Positions 1-10,325 of a stretch of DNA of 64,000 nucleotides are shown here, in pieces. Source of the stretch: Rhizobium mesoamericanum STM3625 (GTDB taxonomy: Bacteria > Pseudomonadota > Alphaproteobacteria > Rhizobiales > Rhizobiaceae); the NCBI RefSeq assembly GCF_000312665.1, contig NZ_HF536772.1:217106-281105 (forward strand), written 5' to 3'. Numbering within the stretch: the first letter of the stretch is position 1; every line of letters begins with the position of its first letter. Both the position numbers and the translations under genes were made by a program. Below the pieces are notes generated by a model. The model was not told where the DNA came from, ran no database searches, and saw only the letters and a list, made by a program, of their open reading frames with translations.

Positions 1-83
1 CCGCACAGCCGGCAAGCATGTGGCCTGATGCGACGCGGGTTCCGTCTCCGCCACCGGCGCGTCTCGCGGGTCTGAACGAAAGG

Positions 84-107
84 GCCGGCGATGTTTCCAT
101 CGCCGGC
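84..107 (-). terminator. Hairpin terminator after the tct operon
   Basis: A perfect 10-bp stem (84-93 pairing with 98-107) closes a 4-nt loop about 30 bases past the tctA stop codon. On the minus strand it is followed by a short T-containing stretch (CCTTTCGTT), so the U-tract is weak. Position and stem strength favour a transcription terminator for tctCBA. Bases 1-83 hold nothing I recognise. Confidence 0.6.
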
Positions 108-138
108 TGCAATTGAGGGGTTCGGGCAGCCTTTTCTT

Positions 139-1656
139 TTAATCCTCGCTTGCCGCAAGCTGCGACAGAACCTCGCCGCGTCCGCGCAGGCGCAGGATCA
201 GCGGGATGATGAAGGCGGCGGCAGCAACGATCAGCAGGCCGGCTGCGATCGGCGACATCACCAGCGTCGTCACATCGCCCTGGCTGATCGCAAGGGCGCG
301 GCGCAGCTGTTGCTCGGCGAGCGGACCAAGGATGAGGCCGACGACCGCGGGCGCGATCGGATAGCCGAACAGCCGCATGATGTAGCCGAGGACACCGAAG
401 GCAAGCAGCATGCCGAGTTCGAACACCGAGGGATTGGCGCCGATCGTGCCCAGCGTAGCGAACAGTAGGATTCCGGCATAGAGCCATGGCTTCGGGATCG
501 TCAGCAGACGCACCCAGAGACCGATCAGCGGCAGGTTGAGCACCAAGAGCATTGCATTGGCGATCAACAGGCTGGCAATCAGGCCCCAGACGATCTGCGG
601 GTTGTTTGCAAACAACAGCGGACCGGGCTGCAGGCCGTATTGCTGGAAGCCGGCGAGCATGATCGCCGCTGTTGCCGACGTCGGCAAGCCGAGCGTCAGG
701 AGCGGAACGAGCGTACCGGCAGCCGATGCATTGTTCGCGGCCTCTGGACCGGCCACGCCCTCAATCGCGCCATGGCCGAATTCCTCGGGATTCTTGCTTA
801 GCCGTTTCTCAGTGGCATAGGAGAGGAACGTTCCGATCTCTGCGCCGCCGGCCGGCATTGCACCGATCGGAAAGCCGATAAGGGTGCCGCGCAGCCACGC
901 TTTCCAGGAACGTGCCCAGTCTTGCGCCGTCATCCACAACGAACCCTTGACCGCCTCGACGGTCTCCTCGCCCCGATTGCCCTGAGCGGCAATATAGAGC
1001 GTCTCGCCGATCGCAAACATCGCAACCGCCAGCGTCGTGACCTCGACACCGTCGAGCAGATCCGGAACGCCGAAGGAAAGACGCGCCTGGCCGGTCTGCA
1101 GGTCGATACCGATCATTGCAAGCGCAAAGCCGATGAAGAGCGACGTGAGCCCCCGTAGCGCCGAGTCCCCGAAAGCAGAGGAAACCGTGACGAAGGCAAG
1201 GATCATCAGCGCAAAATACTCGCGGGGGCCAAAGACGAGGGCGAGTTTGACGATATAAGGGGCGATGAAGGCCAGGCCGAGCGTGGCGATGAGACCCGCC
1301 ACGAACGACCCGATCGCCGCTGTCGCGAGCGCGGGGCCGCCCCTGCCCGCCCGGGCCATCTTGTTGCCCTCCAATGCGGTAACGATCGAGGAGCTTTCGC
1401 CCGGCGTGTTGAGAAGGATCGAGGTTGTCGAACCACCATACATCCCGCCATAATAGATGCCGGCGAACATGATGAGCGATCCGACCGGATCGAGCTTGTA
1501 GGTGACCGGAAGTAGGAGTGCGACCGTCAGCGCCGGACCGATGCCCGGCAAAACGCCGACGGCCGTTCCAAGCGTTACGCCGATCAATGCGTAAAGCAGG
1601 TTCATCGGCTGCATGGCGACGAGGACGCCCTGAAGGAGGAGTTCGAAAGTGTTCAT
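139..1656 (-). CDS. tctA: Tripartite tricarboxylate transporter, large permease TctA
   Basis: This is the large membrane subunit of a TctABC secondary transporter, which imports citrate-like or other carboxylates using a periplasmic binding protein. The 505-residue product is hydrophobic throughout, as expected for about 10-12 transmembrane helices. It carries the family's glycine-rich signature near the N-terminus ([15 protein letters not shown]) and a second one in the middle ([20 protein letters not shown]). I chose the ATG at 1656 ([10 protein letters not shown]) because AGGAA lies about 9 bases upstream; an ATG two codons earlier (1662) is possible but too close to that site. It is the last gene of tctC-tctB-tctA, with tctB ending 12 bases upstream. 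The substrate cannot be read from the permease. Confidence 0.95.
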   Translation of the reverse strand: MNTFELLLQGVLVAMQPMNLLYALIGVTLGTAVGVLPGIGPALTVALLLPVTYKLDPVGSLIMFAGIYYGGMYGGSTTSILLNTPGESSSIVTALEGNKMARAGRGGPALATAAIGSFVAGLIATLGLAFIAPYIVKLALVFGPREYFALMILAFVTVSSAFGDSALRGLTSLFIGFALAMIGIDLQTGQARLSFGVPDLLDGVEVTTLAVAMFAIGETLYIAAQGNRGEETVEAVKGSLWMTAQDWARSWKAWLRGTLIGFPIGAMPAGGAEIGTFLSYATEKRLSKNPEEFGHGAIEGVAGPEAANNASAAGTLVPLLTLGLPTSATAAIMLAGFQQYGLQPGPLLFANNPQIVWGLIASLLIANAMLLVLNLPLIGLWVRLLTIPKPWLYAGILLFATLGTIGANPSVFELGMLLAFGVLGYIMRLFGYPIAPAVVGLILGPLAEQQLRRALAISQGDVTTLVMSPIAAGLLIVAAAAFIIPLILRLRGRGEVLSQLAASED

Positions 1657-1668
1657 GGGCATTCGTTC

Positions 1669-2160
1669 CTAGAAGAAGAGCCTCTCCAGCGGACCGGCGG
1701 GCAACAAGAGCTGCAAAAGCTGCGAGAAGATGATCCAGACGACGAAGCTGAGGGCGATACCGGCCGGCAGCGATAACCAAAGCTTGCGCAGTCCGAAGCC
1801 ACGCGCCGTGAGTGCGAAGAGAACACCGGTGGCGATCGAAAAGCCGGCCGTCTTCAAGAGTAGCATTTGGCCTGCAAGGCCGGCGACGATCCATATGACC
1901 GGTGCGATTTCCTGATGCTCACGCTCGGGAAAATCGCCATGCCAGGCTTCGAACGCGGTCCAGATCCCAAGTGCGATCAGGCCGAGCGCAACCGCTGTCG
2001 GAACGGTGGCGGGACCAATGCGCGCGTATTGCGCGACCGCCTTCATGTGAGAAACGTCCCAGAGCATGACCGCGGCCACGGCGAAAAGACAGAGGGCAAT
2101 GACCAGCGCCGCCCAGTCGGGGCGGCGCTTCATTGCCAGGGGTTCGTTACCCTCGCTCAT
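1669..2160 (-). CDS. tctB: Tripartite tricarboxylate transporter, small permease TctB
   Basis: This is the small membrane subunit of the Tct system, 163 residues with about four hydrophobic segments, matching the usual 140-170 residue TctB size. Sequence conservation in this subunit is low, so the call leans on size, topology and its place between tctC and tctA. Its ATG overlaps the tctC stop in an ATGA arrangement, indicating translational coupling. A second possible start nine codons in (MKRRPDWAAL) would give a more typical short cytoplasmic N-terminus; the sequence does not decide between the two. Confidence 0.88.
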   Translation of the reverse strand: MSEGNEPLAMKRRPDWAALVIALCLFAVAAVMLWDVSHMKAVAQYARIGPATVPTAVALGLIALGIWTAFEAWHGDFPEREHQEIAPVIWIVAGLAGQMLLLKTAGFSIATGVLFALTARGFGLRKLWLSLPAGIALSFVVWIIFSQLLQLLLPAGPLERLFF

Positions 2161-3101
2161 TTAACAAGTCCGATCTCTTTGAGGATGCCTTCCGTCGCAG
2201 CAACGTCCTTTTCGAGCTGCGCCTTGAAGGCGTCGCCGGCGAGGTAGGTATCGGCCCAACCTTTGGTCTTCAGGATTTCCTGCCAGCTGGCGGATTTCGA
2301 GACCCTGTCGAAATCAGCGGTGATCGCTGCGGTCTGTTCGGCCGAAAGCCCTGGAGCGGCAGCTATCATGCGCCAGTTCTGCACGGCGACGTCAAGACCG
2401 GATTCCTTCAGCGTCGGCGCATCGACGCCCTCGATGCGGCGGTCGCCGGATACGGCAAGCAGGCGCAGTTGGCCGGCTTTGACTTGCGATTCGAACTCGC
2501 CGTAACCGGAAATACCCGCCGTCACCTGTCCGCCGAGAATGGCGGCCAGTGCTTCGCCGCCGCCGGAGAAGGCGACATAGTTGATCTTCGTCGGATCGAC
2601 GCCAGCTGCCTTGGCGATCAGGCCGACTGCGATATGGTCGGTACCGCCGGCCGAACCGCCGCCCCAGGAAACGGCACCCGGATCCTGCTTCAGCTTCGCG
2701 ACGAGATCGGCCATGGTCTTGATGTCGGATGAGGCCGGGACGACGATCGCCTCGTATTCTCCCGTGAGCCGGGCGATCGGTGTGACGTCCTTGAGGGTAA
2801 CTGGCGACTGGTTCGTCAGGATGGCGCCGACCATGACGTAGCCGCCGACGATCAGTGCGTTCGGATTGCCGCTGTTTTGGCCGGCAAACTGGGCGAGACC
2901 GATGGTGCCGCCGGCACCCGGAACGTTCTGAACCTGAACATTGCCGGAAATACCTTCCTTCTGCATGACGGTCTGCAGCGAACGGGCCGTCTGGTCCCAT
3001 CCCCCGCCGGGAGCCGCCGGCGCCATGATCGTGTAGTCGGCGGCGTAAACCGGCAATCCGATCGCGGCCGCGAAAATCGTTGCAAGAAGAGTATGCTTCA
3101 A
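2157..3101 (-). CDS. tctC: Tripartite tricarboxylate transporter, periplasmic binding protein TctC
   Basis: This is a Bug/TctC-family periplasmic solute-binding protein that delivers a carboxylate to TctAB. I place the start at a TTG (3101) because a GGAGG lies 8 bases upstream and the product then opens with a clean signal peptide (LKHTLLATIFAAAIGLPVYA). An in-frame ATG at 3203 would add 34 residues that bury this signal. The mature protein begins with the family motif near APGGGWDQTARSLQ, and the 314-residue length fits the family (about 320). First gene of tctCBA. The TctD-TctE pair is encoded about 1.7 kb away and is the obvious regulator. Confidence 0.92.
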   Translation of the reverse strand: MKHTLLATIFAAAIGLPVYAADYTIMAPAAPGGGWDQTARSLQTVMQKEGISGNVQVQNVPGAGGTIGLAQFAGQNSGNPNALIVGGYVMVGAILTNQSPVTLKDVTPIARLTGEYEAIVVPASSDIKTMADLVAKLKQDPGAVSWGGGSAGGTDHIAVGLIAKAAGVDPTKINYVAFSGGGEALAAILGGQVTAGISGYGEFESQVKAGQLRLLAVSGDRRIEGVDAPTLKESGLDVAVQNWRMIAAAPGLSAEQTAAITADFDRVSKSASWQEILKTKGWADTYLAGDAFKAQLEKDVAATEGILKEIGLVK

Positions 3102-3271
3102 GAGTGTGTCCTCCGTGGGTGCGGCTAAAAAACCGCACATTGTTCTCGATGGAATCGGGAAGGACGCCCGCAGACCGACTTCAAGGTCCAATATGGCTGG
3201 CAAGCTCCTCCCGAAACTTCATTTCTCCGCCTCCACGGAGCTGAAGTTCCGCAAAGCGGACCACAATAAGC

Positions 3272-3287
3272 TGTCATTTAGCTGACA
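3272..3287. promoter_or_regulatory. Inverted repeat upstream of tctC
   Basis: TGTCA-N6-TGACA, also readable as the near direct repeat AGCTGTCA/AGCTGACA, lies about 170 bases upstream of the tctC start. It is a candidate operator, perhaps for the response regulator TctD; this is inference from position only. Confidence 0.3.
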
Positions 3288-3319
3288 CGGGCACAGCATC
3301 CACCCCCGCCGACACTTTT

Positions 3320-3354
3320 TTGCCGCAATTGTCGATAGCGAAAAACTGCGGCAA
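3320..3354. promoter_or_regulatory. Long inverted repeat in the tctC/small-ORF intergenic region
   Basis: Eight-base arms TTGCCGCA (3320-3327) and TGCGGCAA (3347-3354) surround a 19-nt spacer. It sits in the 308-base stretch between the divergent tctC and the small ORF at 3410, which otherwise shows nothing beyond the inverted repeat at 3272 and an AGGAGG Shine-Dalgarno sequence near 3395. It could be an operator or an RNA stem in the leader of the small ORF. Confidence 0.3.
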
Positions 3355-3409
3355 CCACGGGAACTTGTCTGCAATCTCGGCGTTTAGAGGCTATGAGGAG
3401 GATTGCCCC

Positions 3410-3598
3410 ATGAGTTCTCACATCGATAGCAAGAAAATCGAAAATGAGGGCTTGCGACAGGTGTGGAGTGTGCGCGAATTTGCACACCGTCACCGGTTGG
3501 ATAAGGAAGAGGAGAAACGTCTCCTCGCGCTCTTTGGATCATTCGCGACCAAGCAGGAGTTGCTGGCCAACGCCAAGCGGCCCTGCGTATTCCGGTAG
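3410..3598 (+). CDS. Small conserved-type hypothetical protein (62 aa)
   Basis: A 62-residue charged, soluble protein with no signal peptide. Translation from this ATG is supported by AGGAGG about 8 bases upstream; in-frame upstream ATGs lack such a site. The middle (RQVWSVREFAHRHRLDKEEE) reads like a helical segment, and the spacing resembles small rhizobial proteins of unknown function. It converges on the binding-protein gene that ends 14 bases downstream. No function can be assigned. Confidence 0.65.
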   Translation: MSSHIDSKKIENEGLRQVWSVREFAHRHRLDKEEEKRLLALFGSFATKQELLANAKRPCVFR

Positions 3599-3612
3599 CT
3601 CAATCCCCATCC

Positions 3613-4677
3613 CTATTGTGTACGCAGCACTTCGTTCCAGTGCGCGATGAGCCTCGCACGCTTGACTTGATCCAAGTAGACCATCAGCCCAGGGCTGACG
3701 GGTACAGGCCGAAGTTGCGCACCGAGAAGCTCCTGCATGGTATTGGCCGTATTTTCGCCCGCAACCTCTGGACTGACGGCCGGAATCTGCAGTTTGCGCG
3801 CCATGATTGTCTGGCCCTCCTTCGACATGAAGAAGGAAAGGTAGCGTCGGCCAAGCGCGGGCTCACCAGCCGCCTGCGGAACAAGACCGATACGCGACAT
3901 CACGACGGTATAGTCCTTTGGCAGAACGATCCCGACATCAGGATGGCGCTTAGCCCAGTCGGCTGCATAAGAACCGAGGATGTTGTAACCGAGGACAAAG
4001 CGGCCGTCCGACACGCGCTCCAAAATGGCCGAGCTGGTCGAATAGAGCTTGACTCCGGCTGCGCCCATAGCGCCGATGACGGACCAGATATCCCCGAACT
4101 GCTCCTGGTCGCGCGCCATAAATAGGAAGCCGACACCGGAACGCTCGATGTCATAAGTGCCGATCCGGCCATGGACCGCATCGCCCTTGCGCTTGAGGTA
4201 ATCGACGAGTTCGGCGCGCGAACTCGGCGGCGGCTCCTTCACGAAGCTCGGCTTGTGATAGACGAAGACCGCCGGCTCGAAGGTCAGCGCATAGGCGGTG
4301 TTGCGCCAATTGGCCCATTTCGGCCAGCGAGCACTCATCGGTAGGTTGCTCACCTGCGCGTAACCGTCGTTGGAGAGCTTCACCTGGAGATCCATGGCCG
4401 AGGAGAAGGCGAAATCGGCGGTGCGCCTACCAGCGTCGGTCTCGCGCACGATGCGATCATAGATCTCCCCGGTCAGCATATCCTCGTACTTGACCGCCAC
4501 ATCGGGGTTGGCGTCCTGAAATCCGCGTATCATTGGCTCGGCCAGCGGCGCGTCGAGCGATGAATAGACAACAAGCGTCGGAGCTTCCGCATCGCCGGAA
4601 CGCGCGGGATAGGACACCTCGTCCGCCATCGCCACACCGGGACAGAGACACAGCAACAGGAAAAGAACACCCCTCAT
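3613..4677 (-). CDS. Orphan ABC-type periplasmic binding protein (COG1840/PgtC-like) next to tctDE
   Basis: This is an extracellular solute-binding protein of the Fe3+/phosphoglycerate (AfuA/PgtC) type. From the ATG at 4677 the product has 354 residues and starts with a clear signal peptide (MRGVLFLLLCLCPGVAMA). The mature chain starts near TLVVYSSLDAPLAEPMIRGF, the family's usual first strand and helix. Longer in-frame starts up to 5052 run antisense through tctD and lack a secretion signal. No ABC permease or ATPase gene is nearby; instead the gene is divergent from tctD-tctE. By analogy with PgtC, which takes part in signalling through PgtAB, it may present a ligand to the TctE sensor domain rather than feed a transporter. 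That role is inference. Confidence 0.85.
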   Translation of the reverse strand: MRGVLFLLLCLCPGVAMADEVSYPARSGDAEAPTLVVYSSLDAPLAEPMIRGFQDANPDVAVKYEDMLTGEIYDRIVRETDAGRRTADFAFSSAMDLQVKLSNDGYAQVSNLPMSARWPKWANWRNTAYALTFEPAVFVYHKPSFVKEPPPSSRAELVDYLKRKGDAVHGRIGTYDIERSGVGFLFMARDQEQFGDIWSVIGAMGAAGVKLYSTSSAILERVSDGRFVLGYNILGSYAADWAKRHPDVGIVLPKDYTVVMSRIGLVPQAAGEPALGRRYLSFFMSKEGQTIMARKLQIPAVSPEVAGENTANTMQELLGAQLRPVPVSPGLMVYLDQVKRARLIAHWNEVLRTQ

Positions 4678-4822
4678 TGCTCGACAATGCATCAGCAGCA
4701 GCGATCCAGCAAGCGATCGCGCCAGCACTTTCCTGCCGAGGCCACTGGCGCCGGCGCAATCGAAAAACGCTATGACATCTTCACGACCACCTGTATCCTC
4801 TTCAAAAACCAAGGGAACATCC

Positions 4823-5500
4823 GTGCGCATTCTACTGGTGGAGGACAACATCGCGCTGGCCGACGGGCTTTCGGCCATCCTGCGCGGCACCGGCCATGCC
4901 GTCGACGTCGTGCATGACGGCGCCTCTGCCAATGCCGTGACGGCAGCCGAGAACTTTGATCTTGTCGTGCTCGACCTGAACCTGCCCGAGATGGATGGCC
5001 TCGAGGTGCTGCGCGCCATGCGCGCCCGGCAAAACCGGTCGGCCGTTCTCATCCTGACAGCACGCGGCGCACCGGAAGAGCGGGTCAGGGGCCTTGATCT
5101 CGGCGCCGACGATTACCTCATCAAGCCCTTCGATATCTCGGAATTCGAGGCTCGCGTTCGCGTTCTGCTGCGCCGGCAGGCCGGTCTGCATTCGGCGGCT
5201 GTAAGCTTCGGCGGCATCTCGCTCGATCTCAACTCGCGTGCCTTTTTTGCCGGCTCGACGCCCCTCGATATCCCCGCCCGCGAACTTGGCCTGCTGGAAA
5301 TCCTCTTCATGCGCGCCGGCAAGGTGGTCGCCAAGGAAGCGATTATCCAGTCGCTGACGGCATTCGACGACGACATTTCGGCCAATGCCATCGAGCAGTA
5401 TGTCAGCCGCCTCAGGAAGCGCCTCTCACCTTACGGCCTCACGGTGAAGACCGCCCGCGGCATCGGCTACTATCTCGACAAGCTGCCCGAGCCCTCATGA
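4823..5500 (+). CDS. tctD: Response regulator TctD (OmpR/PhoB type)
   Basis: A DNA-binding response regulator that probably controls tctCBA. I use the GTG at 4823 (VRILLVEDNIALADG), preceded by AAGGGA, which gives 225 residues, the normal size. An ATG at 4772 would add 17 residues without family support. The receiver domain (1-115) shows the acidic pair ED at 7-8, the phospho-acceptor Asp51 in VVLDLNLPEMDG and the conserved Lys in DYLIKPFD. The C-terminal winged-helix domain (about 125-220) ends with RLRKRLSPYGLTVKTARGIGYYL. It overlaps tctE by an ATGA junction, so the pair is translationally coupled. Confidence 0.93.
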   Translation: MRILLVEDNIALADGLSAILRGTGHAVDVVHDGASANAVTAAENFDLVVLDLNLPEMDGLEVLRAMRARQNRSAVLILTARGAPEERVRGLDLGADDYLIKPFDISEFEARVRVLLRRQAGLHSAAVSFGGISLDLNSRAFFAGSTPLDIPARELGLLEILFMRAGKVVAKEAIIQSLTAFDDDISANAIEQYVSRLRKRLSPYGLTVKTARGIGYYLDKLPEPS

Positions 5501-6879
5501 CGACAGCCTATTCGCTCAGACGAAGGCTCCTATTCTGGCTGCTGATCTCGACCGCAATCATCGGCACGGTCGCGCTCGTCGACACCTACCGCGAGGCCGT
5601 GCAGACCTCGAACATTGTATCGGACCGTGTGCTGGCCGGGTCTGCGCTCGCCATCGCTGAACGCGTCGTCGTTGCGGAAGACGGCACACTCGAGGTCGAC
5701 ATCCCCTACGTAGCGCTGGAGATGCTGACCTCCGCCGCGCAGGACCGCGTTTTCTATCGCGTCGATGGGCCGCCGGGGAAATTCATCACCGGCTACCAGG
5801 CGCTGCCCGTGCTTGCCGAAACGGTCGGCGATACTGCAGCATTTGCCGACGATACTTTTCGCGGTGAGCCGATCCGGGTGGCGACGCTCAAACGGTCTGC
5901 CTCGACGGGCATCCGCTCCGTACCCTTTGCCGTGACCGTCGCGGAAACCACGATTGCCCGCCGCCACTTGGCTCGCGCCATCCTATTTCGCTCGGCACTC
6001 CGCCTTTCCTTCATGATTGCGGGCGCTGCCATTATCGTCTGGATTTCGGTCACCGTCGCGCTGCGCCCGCTCTACAAACTTCGCGACGCGATCGGCGAGC
6101 GCAGTCCCGACGACCTCCATCCGATCGAACAGTCGGTGCCGAGCGAGGTCCAGCCGCTGGTCGACACGGTCAACGGCTTCATGGTGCGTCTGCAATCGGC
6201 TCTCGACGCGCTTCGTAACTTCACCGGCAACGCCAGCCACCAACTGCGCACACCGCTTGCCATCATCCGCACGCAGCTTGCCCTCTCGGGCCGCGCCAAA
6301 ACGCTCGCTGAAGCACAGGGTTCTGCCCTGAAGGGCGACCAGGCCGTTGCACACGCCGAGCGAATTCTCGCGCAATTGCTGCTGATGGCGAAAATCGATG
6401 CGGCAACGGCGAAGGAGGCAATGACCGCCTCTTTGATCGACCTGACGGCCATCGCCCAGGAAATTACCGGGGAGCTCATCCCGGCCGCCGCCGAGGCGGG
6501 CATTGATCTCGGCTTCGAAGGCCACCGCCCCGCCATTGTACGCGCCGAGCCGCTGCTGATCGGCGAGCTGTTGCGCAACCTCGCGGGAAACGCCATCGCC
6601 TACGCTGGCAACGGAGCGGAGGTGACCGTGCGGATAGCCGAAGCGGATGAGACCGTCTGCCTCGAAGTTGAGGACAATGGTCCGGGAATTCCGGCGGAGA
6701 AGCTGGCAGCCGTGCGGCAGCGCTTCGCGCGCGGCAGTGATTCGGGCGCTCAAGGGGCGGGGCTCGGCCTGCCGATCGTTGAAGAGATCGCTTCCCTCTT
6801 TAATGCGGCGCTCGCGCTAGAGCCCGGCATGGACGGAAGAGGCCTCAAAGCCTCGGTGACCTTTGCAAAGGCTTCCTAG
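5497..6879 (+). CDS. tctE: Sensor histidine kinase TctE
   Basis: A membrane-bound sensor kinase of 460 residues that pairs with TctD. Two transmembrane helices (about 10-30 and 167-190) flank a periplasmic sensor domain of the TctE (2CSK_N) type. Then come a HAMP-like linker, the H-box with His248 in [12 protein letters not shown], an N-box ([13 protein letters not shown]), and G-boxes ([11 protein letters not shown] and [12 protein letters not shown]), so the catalytic ATPase is complete. It starts within the tctD stop. The input is likely a carboxylate, directly or through the adjacent binding protein; the latter is inference. Confidence 0.93.
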   Translation: MTTAYSLRRRLLFWLLISTAIIGTVALVDTYREAVQTSNIVSDRVLAGSALAIAERVVVAEDGTLEVDIPYVALEMLTSAAQDRVFYRVDGPPGKFITGYQALPVLAETVGDTAAFADDTFRGEPIRVATLKRSASTGIRSVPFAVTVAETTIARRHLARAILFRSALRLSFMIAGAAIIVWISVTVALRPLYKLRDAIGERSPDDLHPIEQSVPSEVQPLVDTVNGFMVRLQSALDALRNFTGNASHQLRTPLAIIRTQLALSGRAKTLAEAQGSALKGDQAVAHAERILAQLLLMAKIDAATAKEAMTASLIDLTAIAQEITGELIPAAAEAGIDLGFEGHRPAIVRAEPLLIGELLRNLAGNAIAYAGNGAEVTVRIAEADETVCLEVEDNGPGIPAEKLAAVRQRFARGSDSGAQGAGLGLPIVEEIASLFNAALALEPGMDGRGLKASVTFAKAS

Positions 6880-6988
6880 AGGCTTAGCCGGCTTGGCCTT
6901 ACCGCCTTGCATTCTTTCGCTGCATTGCACACACTGCCGCCCGGGAACAGCAATGCCGTCAACGATACGGCAGCGGACAAGGCCATAC

Positions 6989-9900
6989 ATGTCGATCAAA
7001 GCCAGCATCCATCATCTGACGCACTATAAATACGACAAGCCGGTCCGCCTCGGACCGCAGATCATCCGTCTCAAGCCTGCGTCGCACTCGAAGACGCGGG
7101 TGATCAGTCATTCCTTGAAGGTCACCCCGTCCAACCACTTCGTGAACCTGCAGCAGGACCCCTACGGCAACTATCTGGCACGCTACGTCTTCCCGGACCC
7201 GGTCACGGAGTTCAAGATCGAGGTCGATCTCGTTGCCGACATGACGGTCTACAATCCCTTCGATTTCTTCGTCGAGGAGGAAGCGATCAAATGGCCGTTC
7301 GACTATCCCGAGACGCTTCGCGAAGACCTGTCGATCTACATGACGCCAGAGACGCCCGGCCCTCGCCTCAAAGCCTTTCTCGAAACGCTCGACCACTCGC
7401 CGGGCCAGCCAACCGTGGATATGGTGGTCAACCTTAACACGCGCCTGCAGCACCAGATCGGCTACGTCATCCGCATGGAGGCTGGCGTCCAGTCGCCGGA
7501 AGAAACGCTGGAAAACGCCAAGGGCTCCTGCCGTGACACGAGCTGGCTCTTGGTGCAGATCCTTCGGCATCTCGGCCTCGCCGCCCGCTTCGTCTCCGGT
7601 TACCTGATCCAGCTGACACCCGACCTCAAGGCACTCGAAGGCCCCTCGGGAACCGAGGTCGACTTCACCGACCTGCACGCCTGGGCCGAAGTCTATCTGC
7701 CAGGTGCCGGCTGGGTAGGCCTTGATCCTACCTCCGGCCTTCTGACCGGCGAAAGCCATATTCCACTGGCCGCAACGCCGCACTTCAGCAATGCCGCACC
7801 GATCTCCGGTGGTTACTTTGGCGAGGCGAATACCGATTTCGCCTTCGACATGACGGTCACTCGCGTCGCCGAACATCCGCGCATCACCAAGCCCTTCTCC
7901 GATGAGAGCTGGGACGAGTTGAACGCGCTCGGCGAAAAGGTTGATCGCATCCTCGAGGCCGAGGACGTGCGCCTGACCATGGGTGGCGAGCCGACCTTCG
8001 TCTCCATTGACGATTTCCAGTCCGACGAATGGAACACCGCAGCCGTCGGCCCGACGAAACGCGAAAGGGCCGATACGCTGATCCGTCGTCTGCGGGAACG
8101 CTTCGCGCCCAACGGCTTCCTGCATTACGGTCAGGGAAAATGGTATCCCGGCGAAAGCCTGCCACGCTGGACCTTCTCGCTCTACTGGCGCAAGGACGGC
8201 CGGCCGATCTGGTCGAACGACGGCCTCGTGGCAACCGAGGGCCGCGACTATCAGGTGACCGATGAGGAAGCAGGACGCCTGCTGACAGCGATTGCCGGCG
8301 AGCTCGAGATCCCGCCTGACTACGTCGCCCCGGCCTACGAAGATCCTGCCGAGTGGCTGGTGAAGGAAGCAAACCTGCCCGAGAACGTGGACCCCTCCAA
8401 TTCCAAGCTGAAGGATCCGGAGGAGCGGATGCGCATGGCCCGCGTCTTCGAACGCGGCCTAAACAGGCCGACTGGCTATGTCCTTCCGGTGCAGGCGTGG
8501 AATTCCCGCGCCAACGGCCGCCGCTGGACGAGCGAGAAGTGGTCGACGCGACGCGGCCGCATCTTCCTCGTGCCCGGCGACAGCCCGGTTGGCTACCGCC
8601 TGCCCCTCAATTCGTTAACCTGGATCTCGCCCGCGCAATATCCCTACATCAACCCGATGGATCCGACGGTTCCGCGCAGTGAGCTTCCAGATTACCGGCA
8701 GGACAAGGGGCGGCCGCAGCAGGCCGCCCATTTCCAGCCCTATAGCGGCCAACAGCCGACCGTACCGCAATCGGCGGGGGAGATCGATGGCCATATCAGG
8801 ACGGCGCTCTCGGTTGAGGCCCGCGAGGGTCGTCTCTGCGTCTTCATGCCTCCTACTGTCAGCATCGAGGATTATCTCGACCTGATTGCCTCGACGGAAC
8901 GCGCCGCCGCGGCCCTCAACCTTGCGGTCCATATCGAAGGTTACGCGCCGCCGCAGGACGAGCGCGTCAACGTCATCCGCGTCGCGCCCGATCCCGGCGT
9001 CATCGAGGTCAACATCCATCCGGCATCGAACTGGAAGGACTGCGTCGACATCACCACGGCGATCTACGAGGAAGCCCGCCAGAGCCGGCTCGGCACCGAC
9101 AAGTTCATGATCGACGGTCGTCACACCGGCACGGGCGGCGGCAACCACGTTGTCGTCGGCGGCAGCAATCCGATCAACAGCCCGTTTCTGCGCCGGCCCG
9201 ATCTGCTGAAGAGTCTGGTGCTGCATTGGCAGCGTCATCCCTCGCTCTCCTATCTATTTTCCGGTCTGTTCATCGGTCCAACCAGCCAGGCGCCGCGCAT
9301 CGACGAAGCCCGCCACGACAGCCTTTATGAACTGGAAATCGCGCTGGCCCAGATCCCGGCGCCCGGCCGTGGCGTCGCACCACTGCCGTGGCTTACCGAT
9401 CGTCTGTTCCGCAACCTGCTGATCGACGTCACCGGCAATACCCACCGCGCCGAAATCTGCATCGACAAGCTGTTCTCACCCGACGGCCCGACTGGCCGGC
9501 TCGGGCTCGTCGAATTCCGCGGTTTCGAAATGCCGCCGAATGCGCGCATGTCGCTCGCCCAACAATTGATGGTCCGCGCATTGATCGCCCGTTTCTGGCA
9601 GAACCCCGCCGACGGCAAGTTCGTGCGCTGGGGCACCTCGCTGCACGACCGCTTCATGCTGCCCCATTTTGTCTGGGCCGATTTCCTCGATGTGCTCGGG
9701 GACCTCAAGCGGAACGGCTTCGACATAAGCCCCGACTGGTTCAAGGCACAGCTTGAATTCCGCTTCCCCTTCTGCGGCGAGGTCGAATACGAAGGATCGA
9801 AGCTGGAGCTGCGACAGGCGCTGGAACCATGGCACGTCATGGGCGAAGAAGGAGCGATCGGTGGCACCGTGCGCTATGTCGACAGCTCCGTCGAGCGCTT

Positions 9901-10312
9901 GCAGGTGCGGCTGGAGACCAGCAATGCCTCCCGATACACTGTCACCTGCAACGGCCGCACTATGCCGTTGACTCCGACCGGCACCGCAGGCGTCTCGGTT
10001 GCCGGCGTGCGCTTCAAGGCCTGGCAGCCCGCGTCGGGTTTGCACCCGGTTTTGCCGGTCAACACGCCGCTGACCTTCGACATATATGATACATGGTCAA
10101 AGCGTTCGATCGGCGGCTGCATCTATCATGTTGCCCATCCGGGCGGGCGCAACTATGACACCTTCCCGGTCAATGGTAACGAAGCGGAAGCAAGGCGCCT
10201 GGCGCGATTCGAGCCGTGGGGGCACACGGCAGGTGCATTCATTCCGCGTGCGGAGACGGCTTCATCGGAATTCCCGCTGACCCTGGATCTTCGGCGACCG
10301 GTGGGAATTTAG
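6989..10312 (+). CDS. Transglutaminase-like / DUF2126 putative amidoligase fusion (1107 aa)
   Basis: A large two-part enzyme. Residues 1-300 form a bacterial transglutaminase-like peptidase module with an N-terminal beta region and a complete triad: Cys181 (GSCRDTSW), His230 ([10 protein letters not shown]) and Asp246 (GLDPTSG). From about residue 320 the DUF2126 region, described in Pfam as a putative amidoligase, begins near [14 protein letters not shown] and continues to the C-terminus. The ATG at 6989 ([16 protein letters not shown]) is the standard family start; the upstream in-frame ATG at 6863 would overlap tctE and adds no recognisable sequence. It is followed after 13 bases by the ATP-grasp gene and then a second transglutaminase gene. 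Families of this kind were predicted by comparative genomics to make or cleave amide (peptide-like) bonds; the substrate is unknown. Probably cytoplasmic, as no signal peptide is seen. Confidence 0.9.
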   Translation: MSIKASIHHLTHYKYDKPVRLGPQIIRLKPASHSKTRVISHSLKVTPSNHFVNLQQDPYGNYLARYVFPDPVTEFKIEVDLVADMTVYNPFDFFVEEEAIKWPFDYPETLREDLSIYMTPETPGPRLKAFLETLDHSPGQPTVDMVVNLNTRLQHQIGYVIRMEAGVQSPEETLENAKGSCRDTSWLLVQILRHLGLAARFVSGYLIQLTPDLKALEGPSGTEVDFTDLHAWAEVYLPGAGWVGLDPTSGLLTGESHIPLAATPHFSNAAPISGGYFGEANTDFAFDMTVTRVAEHPRITKPFSDESWDELNALGEKVDRILEAEDVRLTMGGEPTFVSIDDFQSDEWNTAAVGPTKRERADTLIRRLRERFAPNGFLHYGQGKWYPGESLPRWTFSLYWRKDGRPIWSNDGLVATEGRDYQVTDEEAGRLLTAIAGELEIPPDYVAPAYEDPAEWLVKEANLPENVDPSNSKLKDPEERMRMARVFERGLNRPTGYVLPVQAWNSRANGRRWTSEKWSTRRGRIFLVPGDSPVGYRLPLNSLTWISPAQYPYINPMDPTVPRSELPDYRQDKGRPQQAAHFQPYSGQQPTVPQSAGEIDGHIRTALSVEAREGRLCVFMPPTVSIEDYLDLIASTERAAAALNLAVHIEGYAPPQDERVNVIRVAPDPGVIEVNIHPASNWKDCVDITTAIYEEARQSRLGTDKFMIDGRHTGTGGGNHVVVGGSNPINSPFLRRPDLLKSLVLHWQRHPSLSYLFSGLFIGPTSQAPRIDEARHDSLYELEIALAQIPAPGRGVAPLPWLTDRLFRNLLIDVTGNTHRAEICIDKLFSPDGPTGRLGLVEFRGFEMPPNARMSLAQQLMVRALIARFWQNPADGKFVRWGTSLHDRFMLPHFVWADFLDVLGDLKRNGFDISPDWFKAQLEFRFPFCGEVEYEGSKLELRQALEPWHVMGEEGAIGGTVRYVDSSVERLQVRLETSNASRYTVTCNGRTMPLTPTGTAGVSVAGVRFKAWQPASGLHPVLPVNTPLTFDIYDTWSKRSIGGCIYHVAHPGGRNYDTFPVNGNEAEARRLARFEPWGHTAGAFIPRAETASSEFPLTLDLRRPVGI

Positions 10313-10325
10313 ACGTTAGGGCGAA

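Noticed and set aside
809-1894. Long minus-strand frame (361 codons) overlapping tctA and tctB
   Set aside because: It is out of frame with two clear transporter genes, Arg-rich and without family features; typical shadow of GC-rich coding DNA.
4678-5052. N-terminal extension of the orphan binding protein
   Set aside because: It would run antisense through tctD and hide an excellent signal peptide that starts at 4677.
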